Positions 10,074-20,898 of a DNA stretch of 64,000 nucleotides are shown piece after piece. Every line of letters starts with the position of its first letter. Within the stretch, counting starts at the first letter, position 1. The DNA comes from Lactarius indigo (lineage: Eukaryota > Basidiomycota > Agaricomycetes > Russulales > Russulaceae). The notes under the pieces were generated by a model. It searched no databases. It worked only from the letters and a program-made list of their open reading frames with translations, and had not been told where the DNA came from. The stretch covers positions 1-64,000 of the forward strand of contig JAFKAC010000131.1 in the NCBI GenBank assembly GCA_025766275.1, written 5' to 3'. A program made the translations under genes and the position numbers.

Positions 10074-13064
10074 TCACCGTAACATCATTACAAGCGCTTT
10101 ATGTTCAATTAGTGGCGATCCACTACGTCGGCTTCCCCTTCCTCCCTTTTTCGCGCTTCCTGCCCTGTTTGACGTTGGGTCGCGATTGTGAGACAGGCTC
10201 AGCCTTACTGGACAATCCTTCTGGAGCGGTTCTTCGCCTTTTCGTGGGGGAACCGTTCTTGTCTTCTGATGGGGGCAACTTCCTCTTCCCCCCAGCATTG
10301 TCCTAAATGCATCCATGACTTCAAGTTTGTGAGAAATATGGATGGGCGCTAGACCTACCGCATTTTGGCGGGCTGTGCGCCGTTGCACGACTTGTACGTT
10401 CTCGATCGAGAACTCGACGATAAGCGTGCTTCTCGGATGTTTAGTACTGCCCCCCTGGTTCTCCGCCTCCGCAATCCTCTTCGCGCGTGAGGGATCAGCG
10501 CCTTTCTTTTCTACCTCCAGCTCAGCCGGCCACCAGTCCGCAAGGAGCGACGGAACGTCGGGATTGTTGTTTGTCCACCGTAAGACACGGAGCGCGTCTG
10601 CGTGCTCGCGTAATTCTAGGAAACCGTACCCTTTGCTGCGGCCCTTCCCGGTCAGTGGGTCGACGCGATCTGCCTGGCGAATAATCTTCGCTTGACGCAC
10701 ACGCGGTGTCGGTCCTCCTTTGTTTCGACTCTCGCCCGCACCAGAAGTAGGCTCGTCTCGGGCCAATTCCTCCTCAGTTAAGCCCGTGCGACTTCCCGCA
10801 GCGACTTCATCATCAAAGGCCTGCATCGCGTGCGTTGCAAGGCGTTTCAGCATGCGCTCTGACACAAACGTTGGAATATGCCGAATACTTAGGCGTGTCT
10901 TGGAGACGTATAAAGAAGGATTTGACGCTAACAACGCCCGGCGGGCGTTATGAGAATCTGCGCGTTTCTGAACCTCCGTCGCCGAGAGTGATTCTGCAGC
11001 TGGGGTATTTGGGAGGATCACTGAAGGGGGGATTCAGTTTCTAGTCGCAGAACAAATGAGGCAGACAGAGCTCACCACCCTCGCGGAGAAGATATGTGTT
11101 GCGTTTATCTGCCTTCTCGCGCGCCTTCTCGTGCTCCTCCTTGAGTTTTCCCGCCTCTTCGCGCGTAACAGCGCGGACAACATCCAATGTGCGCTCATGC
11201 AATACGAGGCTCTGCGCAGAAGGTGCGGATGGGTCAGGTGTCAATATAGACGCCATCGCGAACGGGTTCTTTTTTGGCTGAGGCGTGAGATCGTCAACTA
11301 GGATGCAGGAGATGATGGTGGCGAGTATGACGAACTACTGGTGCTTCGGTGGCTCCAGCCAATTCAGTGCGTATAATGTTGCTTTGCTCCACCACCTTGT
11401 CGGCGTCGGCGAGATTCCAAAAGCACACAAAACCTGTGCCACGAGATCGACCAGTTGCGGCGTCCATGGTCATACGAGCATATCTCAAAGGTCCAAAATT
11501 TCGGAAACTAAAGTGGAAATCGTGTTAGATGACCCCAGCGCTAGGTTATACAAGGCGGGGACTCACAGTGCCCGCAGTTCGTCTTCTGTCGCAAGGAAAG
11601 GGATATTCCTTATGAAGAGGGTTGTTCCCGCCTCTGGTGGTGGTAAAGTCGGCCTCGCTGTTTCCTCGTGGTCGCTGTCGTCCCCCACCGTCGTTTCATC
11701 ACCAGACCCCTCCCCATCATCACTGTCAGGTTCTTCCTGTTCGTCAGCGACGGCTTGCGAGCCCACCGTGTCGTCGTCGTCGTCGTCTTGCTCGCTCTGG
11801 GAACCCAGAGACGTATCTCTGTCCAGGTGCTTCTTTTCCTCTTCCCACTTATTTTTACTCAACGCCCAATCGACCGCAATTACTCTCCCGGAGTCGCTGA
11901 GGCCCTTGCTGGCCTCGGCTTGCTTCTTTTCTTGTCTGAGAGCCTTTTTCTTTTTCTGCTTTTCCTTGATAAGATCAGAAGCAAGACCCGCGTGAACCTG
12001 CATTCCGTTGCAGGCGTTCATAGCCGTCTCTGCTTCTTTCCTATTCCACATCCACACGAATGCGAAACCCTTGCCGCGCTGTGGCGCAGGTGGTTTACTA
12101 CTTGCTGCCTTGGCATCGTCGTTCGTGTTCACTTGTGGGATATCGACGGAATATATGGAACCGTGGGGAAGGAAAATAACGCGTAAATCCTGTTCAGTGG
12201 TATCAAAGGGGAGATTTCGCACAATGAGACGGCTTGCACGACTCGGGACTGAGGCAGATACTCGTAGTTGCTTGATTGAATCATCGAGGCGCTTTTTTAG
12301 TGTCACTGACAACAGTGCCCCTTTAAAGACGTGAGCATGTAATCTGTTCACTGCAGCTTGCGCCGTAGAGGGTGACGAGAAGATGACATGTGCTAACGAC
12401 ATTTTCAGTGGGGACGGTCAAAACAAGGATAGGCAGACGAACCTGTTGATGCATCCTCTAAACCATTGTCACGTTTTACGGGCCATTGCAACTCGGTAGC
12501 ACCCTCGTACTTGCGAATTTTCTTCCAGAGGCCTTTCGAATCCACGGAGGGGAGACCTGAAATAACCGCTGTCCGAATGGCAAGGGGATCTCGTGAAGAA
12601 GTAGGTACGTGACACTTATGTCGTGTCGTTGCTTCACGCTTTGGGGACTTGGAGTCAGAGGCTTTGTTATCTCTTTCTGCCCGACCGGGCTAGAATTAAT
12701 ATTCGGCAATTATTCATCACAAGGTGAAGCATTTAGACATACCCTATTCGTTGCCCATTCTACGCGCAGGCTACGTCCGTCAAGGGTCATGCCATCCGCG
12801 GAAACACAGTCAAATGCGGCCTTGGCATCCTCGGTGATGGCAAAAGACACGTATCCAACGCCTTTCGACACCCCTGTTCCGTGTTCGAGGACAACGAAAG
12901 CTGAGCGCACTGGAGCAATGTCAGAGAAGAGAGTCTTTAAATCGGTCGACGTCGCAGAGTATGGGAGATTCGATACAAATAACGTGGACCTGATATTTTT
13001 ATTAGAAATAAAAGAAGGGCTGCATTGAGACGACCTACCCATGAAAAGTGGTGGGGGTCGCCAT
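10074..13064 (-). CDS. NOP4: nucleolar four-RRM protein, Nop4/RBM28 type
   Basis: Predicted ribosome-biogenesis factor of the nucleolus, by family acting in maturation of large-subunit rRNA. Four RNA-recognition motifs can be read in order: STLFVSNLPY, SRLIVRNLPF, TTLFIRNIPF and TRLSIRHIP, each with an RNP1-like partner such as GKGFAFVWM or GTGFVCFW. An acidic Asp/Glu-rich stretch lies between the second and third, and a Lys/Arg-rich tail ends the protein, both usual in this family. The start ATG at 13062-13064 gives a nine-residue first exon. A GTAGGT donor ends it and joins the exon beginning near 12975 in frame, directly into RRM1. Several further introns are needed. The C-terminal end after about 10330 is less sure. 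It is divergent from the urea transporter, with about 400 bases between start codons. Confidence 0.85.
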
Positions 13065-13463
13065 GGACGTGGGCCACTGAGGGCGAGACACATCGTGAGT
13101 ACGTAATATGAAACCAAAATGTTATCTTATCGGCCGATAAGCGGCCACAACCCCGTTTCGGACGGCGTCTCCAACTCGTCCCTGTTCCTTCCCCGATAGC
13201 GCTTCACAAGTTCCCACACATGCTGTCTTGTGCTGATAAGAATCCTTGTAATTACGCGAATGTCTCGATGCCAAGCTTCTTTGCCCACGCCTTTCCTCCC
13301 TCGGAAGGCGTTCCTGAAGAACCAGCAAGATAAATTGACTTCGCGTCTCGCCCTTGCCGTTCTTCTTGAACCACGCTTTCCCCCGTCAACTTGGAAAGAC
13401 AGCGGTACCAGCTCCACTCGATTGGTCCTTTGCGCGTCACTTCTTTGAATTTGGAACATTGCT
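13065..13463. promoter_or_regulatory. divergent promoter region NOP4 / urea transporter
   Basis: About 400 bases separate the two start codons. A minus-strand frame of 116 codons (13127-13477) crosses this region and overlaps the transporter start. I treat it as chance, though its C-terminal part (around QHVWELVKRYRG) reads like protein. Confidence 0.45.
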
Positions 13464-16237
13464 ATGTCTTCTGCCAATGAGCCAGTTTTGCCTCAGGGCG
13501 CAGGCTATGGCGTCGGTGCGTTGTAGGTTTAGCTCCCTGTTCGAGTGCTCATCGTTCGTCTCTGGGGGATTTAGTCGTTGGTACGCCTCTCTGATTGATC
13601 CTTTCTATATTCTATGAACTCACTATACACACAGGAATCGGTCTTTTCTTCAGCGCTTTCATGATCACCTTGACTGCCATTCAGGCGCGATACACCGCAT
13701 TTTCCCCAAAAAATACGGAAGAGTTTAGCAGTGCGTCTCGAAGTGTCAAGCCTGGCCTTATCGCCTCTGGAATCGTTTCCGCTTGGACGTGGGCTGCTAC
13801 GCTAGTAAGCCACTTTTTGTACACGCAACAATCAATTGACGTCTTACATTACCCGAAGCTCCAATCCAGTGCCGTTGCGTACAAATACGGAATTTCTGGC
13901 CCGTGGTGGTACGGGGCTGGTGCCACTGTCCAAGTCCTCCTCTTTGCACAGGTGTGCACCGATAAGAATACCCCTACATTCGTACATCCTAACTTTGTCG
14001 AACCAGCTCGCGGCCAAGCTCAAGCTTAACGCACCGTATGCGCACACCTGGCTAGAGATTGTCCATGCCCGGTGGGGGCGCACGGCACATCTCATCTTCA
14101 TGTTTTTTGGGTCAGCAGCGTTTATCCTATCGCACATTTACCATCACTAACATGTCTGATTCAGACTAGCGACAAATATAATCGTTTCCTCTATGCTAAT
14201 CCTTGGTGGCTCTGCAACGGTGACAGATTTAACTGGTATGCACACCATAGCTGCGTGCTTCCTCATCCCGCTTGGTGTTGCGATCTATGTCGTTGTTGGC
14301 GGTATGCGGGCGACGCTACTCTGCGACTAGTAAGCTGACCGATAATTCTCGACATGCGCGACTTTGGCTGACCGGCCCCTCATATAGTACCCACACAACG
14401 GTCTTATTTGCCATCATCCTCACATTTGTATTTACTGTCTATGCCACCTCGTCAAAGATCGGGTCCCCGTCGAAGATGCATGAACTCCTAGCTGCCGCTG
14501 CTGCGTCGCGCCCGGTATCTGGCAATGCCCACGGCTCTTATATGACCATGCGCTCGAAGAATGGGCTGATTTTTGGTGTGATCAACGTCGTCGGTAATTT
14601 CGCAACGGTCTTCCAGGACCAAGCTTACTGGCAACGCGCGATTGCGAGCAAACCGGCGAGTACAGTCAAAGCATATCTGCTTGGTGGGCTTGCTTGGTAC
14701 GTCCACGATCTTTTTGGCTTTGAGTACACGTCACATCTAATCATATCCAGGTTCGCTATCCCTTTCACTTTGGCGACTACTCTTGGTCTGGCTGCTGTCG
14801 CTCTCACGGGTGACCCATCTATGCGCACTCTGACCCCCTCGGATGTCTCGGCTGGCCTTCCTGCCGCCGCCGCGGCAACTGCGTTGCTTGGCAAAGCAGG
14901 AGCTGCCGTGTTACTAGTGCTTCTCTTCCTGGCTGTCACCAGTGCAACATCTGCGGAGTTGATTGCCGTATCCTCGATATTGACTTACGATGTCTACAAG
15001 GTTGCTTTCTTAAGGTCATCAATGTAGTGATCATGCGCATTGCTCACGAGCGTTCTCCATAGAAATACATCAACCCACACGCAACCGAAGCGCAGGTACT
15101 CAAAGTCTCACACGCGATGGTGAGTTTCCACTACTATGCGATAACTTCGATGAGTTGAATGGTGTTCTACAGGTCGCCTTTTTTGCGCTCTGCATGGGTC
15201 TTGCGGGGCTCATATTCTATTTCATTGGCATCTCTATGGGCTGGCTTTACGTACGTTACTTTTTATTTTCGTAAGGTAATGCTGACGGAAGTTGGCAGAC
15301 ATTCATGGGTGTGATTCTTGGGTCTGCCGTAGTCCCCATCGCACTCTGCATCACCTGGTCTCGGGCGAACAAGTGGGGTTGTATTGGGGGCGCGGTCTCG
15401 GGCTTTTTCTCGGGCCTTATCGCATGGCTTGTCACAACGAGTGCACTCAATGGTGGGATTATCAACGTCACCACGTCCGGGGGGGACTATGAGATGCTTG
15501 CGGGTAATCTCGCTTCCATTGGAGTTGGTGGCATTGTTGCGGTAGCAGCTTCGTTGATTGTAAGCGAGTGGCCATTTTCGGCTCCTGGACCATGCTCATT
15601 TTTAACTTGGCTTACAGTGGCCCGAAAACTTCGATTTCGAGAAAACCCGTGCGTTGAATGTGGCACCTCGTACGTCCACCCACACAAAGGAAGATACTTT
15701 TGGCGAGGAGAAAGTGGGCGAGAAGATATCGGAAATGGGGCAGGAATTCACAGAGACGCGTTCCGTCTCGGACGAAGAGGGTCCCGTCATCACGCCGGAC
15801 CCAGATCTCGATCCTGTTGCACTGGACAAGGCCTTCCGCTTCGCCGCATGGTCTTCACTCCTTTTGGTCTGCATTTTCTCCTGTACCCTCGACACTAGAG
15901 TTGCTGATGATACCGTGTCTACCCCCAGACGATTATCATGCTCTTGCTGATCCCTCTCCCTCTATTTTTCGCGAGCACCGTTTTCGGCGTGCGTGGGCTC
16001 ACCGCATGGGTCGTCATCGGAATCATCTGGTGCTTCTGTTCTGCTTTCACCGTCGTGCTGTACCCGCTGTGGGAGAGTCGTGCCGCACTTACTCAGATAT
16101 CGCGGGGAATTGTCAAGGTGCGACCGGCTCAGAGAGTGTTCGCGCGCGGTGCTGACTCGTTGATTATCTTTGGGCAGGACATCTTTGCAAAGGGAAGTGG
16201 AAAACATGTCACGCCCGCACCCCCGTCAGGAGTGTAG
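13464..16237 (+). CDS. DUR3: urea active transporter, sodium/solute symporter family
   Basis: High-affinity urea (and possibly polyamine) importer of the plasma membrane, SSS family. The start at 13464 gives an N-terminus ending in PQGAGYGV, followed after an intron by [20 protein letters not shown], the usual first membrane segment of fungal Dur3. Many transmembrane segments follow, including [34 protein letters not shown], the conserved [12 protein letters not shown] loop, [21 protein letters not shown] and [18 protein letters not shown] hydrophilic, Glu/Asp-rich linker precedes the last membrane segments, as in the family. About eight to ten short introns interrupt the frame, and the joins were checked at several places. 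In yeasts DUR3 is under nitrogen catabolite control; this was not tested here. Confidence 0.95.
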
Positions 16238-17279
16238 GCGTATACACGAAAGCACTGTCGCATTGTGGGATGCAGTGTCGGTATCCCACATAACTGGCGG
16301 TCTTGATGTACGAACGATAGATAACGAATCGATCGCTGATGAACGAACTGGCACCGTGTAGTGGACTATAGCAACGTCCAAAGCCGCACGCAAGAAAGAC
16401 GTGTGAAATCTAAGGAACGTACGTTGGTGAGAGACAGTCCTGAACAAAGTATTGAGGTCATCATAGTTGTAGAGGGGTGACTACCAAGCAACTACCCTGA
16501 TCCTAGTAGGAAGTAGTCACAAGAGAGACTCGGATGCGCGCCCCATGAGCGCCTCAGAACGGTCTGGGAGCGGATGACCTCTCTTGCATCCCATCCTTTC
16601 CAGCGAGTCTCTGCGTTCAGGCTTCGGTTATTATCTTGCCAAGCTCCTTTACCATTGGGTCACCATACTTTTTCAATCACGATAACTAGACTCCTTATCT
16701 ACATAGATACAAAAAAAAAAAGAGGGAGATACAGTCAACCCCCCGATTCCACTAGTATAATTTGAAACCGATAACCTCTCATTTCCAGGGGATAGCTGAT
16801 ACAGTTCTAGATACGCAACACCCGATATATTGTGAGCTGGGGCTGAAGTTTTTTTTAAAAAAAAAAAGAACCCCCAATAACTGACGACACTCCACCCAGC
16901 ATCAGCGGCATACCCCAGGCGGTCTTTTCATAATAAAACTGGTAAAAACGCAAAGCTTTTCAAAGGATGACGAGAAGTTAAAGTTCTCAATGTCCTCTGT
17001 CATTGTCCTGAAAGACTCAAAAAGTAAAGTACTCAGTCCGAGACGTGTGGATTCTATGTCTAATATGGTGGTTTTCATGAAAACTGATTCTCTAGTGATA
17101 AGGGGGTATTATGAAGAACCAGTACTCGTTACGTTCCAACTTGAAAATTGACGCTGCTTCGAAATCGCGTCTTTTGTTTTGTTCCTGTTGTGCTGTTGTG
17201 AGGAGTACTCACCAAGACAAGAGCGAAGAGGGGGGCCATGGAGACAGAACGACAATACTATCCGGGCTAGCATGGACAT
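16238..17279. other. AT-rich intergenic region with poly-A/T tracts
   Basis: No gene is supported. The stretch has A12 and T8A11 tracts (near 16711 and 16850) and a sequence at 16732 beginning ACAGTCAACCCCCCGATT, which resembles the terminal repeats of pogo/Tc1-type DNA transposons (see findings). Confidence 0.5.
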
Positions 17280-19299
17280 TCAAGTTGTTTGTTCAATAAG
17301 TGCAAGGGCAGCATCTGATCGCGGTGTCAGGGCAACAGCGAAGCGAGTAGCCGTCCTAAGATGAGAGTGAATAAGGATTCTCTAGCAATGTCAAGGAGAG
17401 CAAACCGGAAGATAGAGTTCTCAAACTTCACTTCGGGTTCTATCTCGTTCCCGTCCCTGTCGCGCGGCTTCTCGATGTCCAGCACCGCAAGCATGGTCGC
17501 GAGCATAAGCCATACAGAACTCTCGACGAGATGGGCGCCGGGACAACGGCGGCGCCCAAACCCAAATACGAACACGCGAGGGTCCCGCCGCCGCGCGGTC
17601 TCTTCGTCCACTTTCTCGAGGTAGCGTTCAGGGTCAAAACGCTCGGGATCTGGAAAGACCTCAGGGTCGCGCAACATTGCCCATATATTGGCGAAGACAA
17701 GGGAGCCTCTGGGGATGAGACGACCGTCATAAACGTCATCCTGCATCACTCTGTGGGGTAGACCTAGACTGTGTGAAAACTGCGCTATCGTATACGGTGC
17801 TCTGTTTGAGTGACGAACCGAGCGGAACAGGTACACCCCAGCGCAAGGTTTCAGAGAATAAAGCGTCGAGATAAGGTAGACGGGGCCGGTCTTCAAATGC
17901 AGGAAAGCGTGCAGGGCCTGCACCGAGCACGTTATCCAGCTCTGCCTGAGCGCGCTTCAGGCATTCCGGATGCTTGAGCAATGCTAGAAAAAGGTGCTGG
18001 GTGAAAGTTATGGTCTGGGTACAAGAGTCGGTCAATCGACCAGGACACAGAGAAATAGGGTAAGTGCTCACTGTGTCCATGCTCGCAGCATACATGGAGT
18101 TCGCGATCCACTTGATGTCAAATTCTTCAATGTTTAAGGTTGCCGTTGCCAAGTCCAATTCCTGTAGTAGGGTAGAACAAAAGGAAGGTGGTGCTGTGCC
18201 GGCATTCTGCGGGAGGGAAAAGATCAGAGCTGGATATACGGTGTAGTAGGAGTATACCATGCTAGCTCTTAGAAGCGAAAAGGGGAAATCGACTGATTCG
18301 ACAATCATCTCCTTCCAAACTGCGGCTTTGCGCTGGAAGCCGGCACCAGGAAACCAGGCGGGCAGATGCTTTACTGATAAAAAAAATATCCCATCAGCGT
18401 TCAAATTAAGTAAAGGCAGTAGCAAGTGCAGACAGAAAGGGAGGATGTCGACCGCCCAGAGACCACCGCCAGCAGTGATATGGTTGGCGAGAAGATCCGT
18501 CGCGCCTTCGACTTTGAGCAACGCGGGGTCGTCATCGCGCGCTACCTCCAACCCGTAGATGACGTTCAGGTTGAGGCCACCAGCATAGCGGCGAATCGCA
18601 GGAACAAAATCGCGACCGCTTGAGGCAAGCAGACTCCGCAAGAGCGGGCGGGTGGACGCGCTAATAAGCGGGTGGTATTGAGGGATCCTGCTTTGCGCAA
18701 GACCACGCGACATGAGCCGTCTCTGACGGCGGGACTCTTCGCCGTAACGTGTAAAGGCAACCTGGGGGTAAGGTAGAGGTAGGGCACGGGCGGTTGAGAA
18801 GGACCAAAAGAAGAGTCCGCCAGATGTCGCACCATATGTCCGGCACCACAGCTAGAGGCATAGCGGAGGTCAGCGGTCAGTAAGGGGAAGACGAGTGGAG
18901 GAAATGGACGAACAGCTCCGTCACCATGACAAGAGGAGCTCTATCAGAGTAGATTGCACTCCGCTTCTCCATAAGCTCTGCGACGGCAGCGGGGGAGTTT
19001 ATAAATATCAGAGGCTGACCAAAAACGTGGAGATATACGACGTCGCCTGAGATGAGATGGAGGGAGAGTTGTAGAGTAGAACGGAAAGAGAAACGACAGG
19101 AGACGGTACCATATCGCTTTGCCCATTGAGTGGTGAGTAACCAGAGTTCATTCGCTCTGAGATCGGTTATATTGCCAATGAGGGGCCATGGTAGTGGACC
19201 GGGCGGGAGAGTGGGTTTGATGCGACGTCCGGCGCGACGAAAGAGAAATAAAACGAAGGACAAGAAAGCGAAAACGAGTGACGAAAACGAGGAAGCCAT
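17280..19299 (-). CDS. cytochrome P450, OrdA-like
   Basis: Heme monooxygenase of the group annotated in fungi as O-methylsterigmatocystin oxidoreductase-like, anchored in the endoplasmic reticulum by an N-terminal hydrophobic segment (VFAFLSFVLFLF). A proline-rich hinge (LPPGPLPWPLIGN) follows. The ExxR motif is SETLRW, the PERF block is FDPERYL, and the heme loop is FGFGRRRCPGAHL with the axial Cys. The I-helix reads YAASMDTV where AGADTV is usual. A last intron joins ENSIFR to TATRFAVALTPRSDAALALI, so the stop is at 17280-17282. That ending matches the family better than the unspliced frame. The start at 19299 sits just before the anchor; an in-frame ATG at 19335 is an alternative. It is divergent from the GST gene. 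The substrate is unknown. Confidence 0.9.
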
Positions 19300-19350
19300 G
19301 GTGGCGAGCTGGACGAAAAGCAAGCCCCAAGCCAAGCTCCGAGCTTAACG
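19300..19350. promoter_or_regulatory. 51-base divergent promoter between P450 and GST
   Basis: Only 51 bases lie between the P450 start codon (minus) and the GST start codon (plus). Transcripts must begin inside this gap or overlap the opposite gene, so the two genes very probably share control elements. Confidence 0.7.
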
Positions 19351-20370
19351 ATGATCCACGTCCACCATCTGAACAATTCACGTTCTCAGCGCATCCTTTG
19401 GCTCCTTGTGCGTCTTCAAGCTCATCTCATCATACTTTACCGTTAATATTATCCCTTTAGGAAGAACTCGAGGTGCCCTACGATATAACGTTCTATCAGC
19501 GTGGATCAGATCAACGTGCCCCCAAGGAATTACGCAACATTCATCCGCTTGGCAAGTCCCCTGTCATCACAGATGGTGACATTGCCCTTGCAGAGAGCGG
19601 GGCTATCATCCGTGTGTACCTTGACCTTTACCACTTTTGGTCGTCCTCACCGATCGTGGCTGAAGAGTACATCGTCAACAAGTATGGCAACGGACGCGTT
19701 GTCCCACCTCCGGAGGGCGAACTCGCCGACATTTTTTGTAACAATTCCACCAACTCGTAGCGCTCTTTGAGATCAAATGAGCTGACTGATAATTCTGGCC
19801 AGTTACTCACTTCTCGGAAGGCACTTTGATGCCACTCCTCAGTAACCGTTATGTTTTCTCTCTGGTACCCACACAAGCGCCGTTCTTCCTCCGACCGCTC
19901 CTTTGGCCGCTCTGCTCCATGCTCGACGCTCAACTTGTCGCGAAACCATTGAACGAGAGCCTCAAATATGTGTGCATCCCTTCTCCCCCCCCCGCTATCA
20001 ATATTCTCATATGCAACTTAAAGGTTGAGGACGCACTCGACAAGTCCCCCACTGGGTGGTTCGCAGGTGGCCCAGACCCGACGATGGCCGATTATATGAT
20101 GTCCTTCGGCCTCGAAGCCGTCGCTGCTCTCATACCAAACCTGCTTGGACCAAAGACAAAGGCTTGGGTGGAGCGTGTTCATGAACGGTACGCGTTGTGC
20201 TCTCCATCTCTTCCACTTTTACCGAACGTCGTCTTTTATATAGACCCGCCTTCAAGAGGGTGAGTGCATACATTGATAGGAAGCCACGGAATGCCAAGTT
20301 GTAATGCCATTTCTTGACACACACGCAGGGGGTTGTGAAGGGCGGAAAGGGAAACTACGACTACGCTTGA
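19351..20370 (+). CDS. glutathione S-transferase, fungal cytosolic type
   Basis: Predicted glutathione transferase for conjugation or detoxification. The first exon is 19351-19407 and ends in ILWLL. The intron at 19408-19460 joins it in frame to EELEVPYDITFYQR, the usual start of thioredoxin-fold GSTs. Further motifs are HPLGKSPVITDG (cis-Pro region), LAESGAII, and FTHFSEGTLMP after another splice, then the C-terminal helical domain with WFAGGPDPTMADYMMSF. The last short exon ends in KGGKGNYDYA, as in other fungal GSTs, with the stop at 20368-20370. Six introns are needed and all joins fit the frame. It shares a 51-base promoter region with a P450, which suggests joint induction in phase I and phase II metabolism of a xenobiotic or secondary metabolite. 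Confidence 0.9.
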
Positions 20371-20898
20371 CGGCATTCGAAACTCTTATCACCGAACATA
20401 GTGTCCTGTTCGGCTGTGCCTCTGTCGTACTATCAACACCCTTGTCCCTCAATGGTGGCATTGTCCAGGTTTTCTGCGCGAGTAGCCCTCTTCGAGAGCA
20501 CCATGTTGATCCCCGACACTCAGATAAGAACGAGTGTTCCAATGTTCCAAAGTGTGATTCACTTCGAGGCTTTTTCATACGCAGGTGAATCCTTTTTCAA
20601 ATTCGGCAGTTGGAAAGGGCAGGGGAAATCGTCATGGAATTCCGCTTTAATTCCGCCTTCAGCCCTGCTGTGTAAGAGTCCGAGTTCTTATCACACTTGG
20701 AAGCTTGGAAGTCGCCGTACAGTCACTACAGAACATACGATATTTTACAGCAATAGCCTCGTGCAGATCGACAACATACTGGTCATCGTACAGATAATGT
20801 GACAAGGAGAACAAAATGATAAATAACTGTTGGTGCCAGAGTTTGTCGCCGAGATATGGCCAGCTAGATCTGAGGTGACTCATATGTAGATGATTGGT
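20371..20898. other. convergent intergenic region
   Basis: This separates the GST 3' end from the 3' end of the RING protein gene. A plus-strand frame at 20401-20802 has no recognisable domain. Nothing else was seen. Confidence 0.5.

Noticed and set aside
13127..13477. Minus-strand frame of 116 codons between NOP4 and DUR3
   Set aside because: It overlaps the DUR3 start and has no recognisable domain. A spliced version would need a 23-base intron, shorter than any other here.
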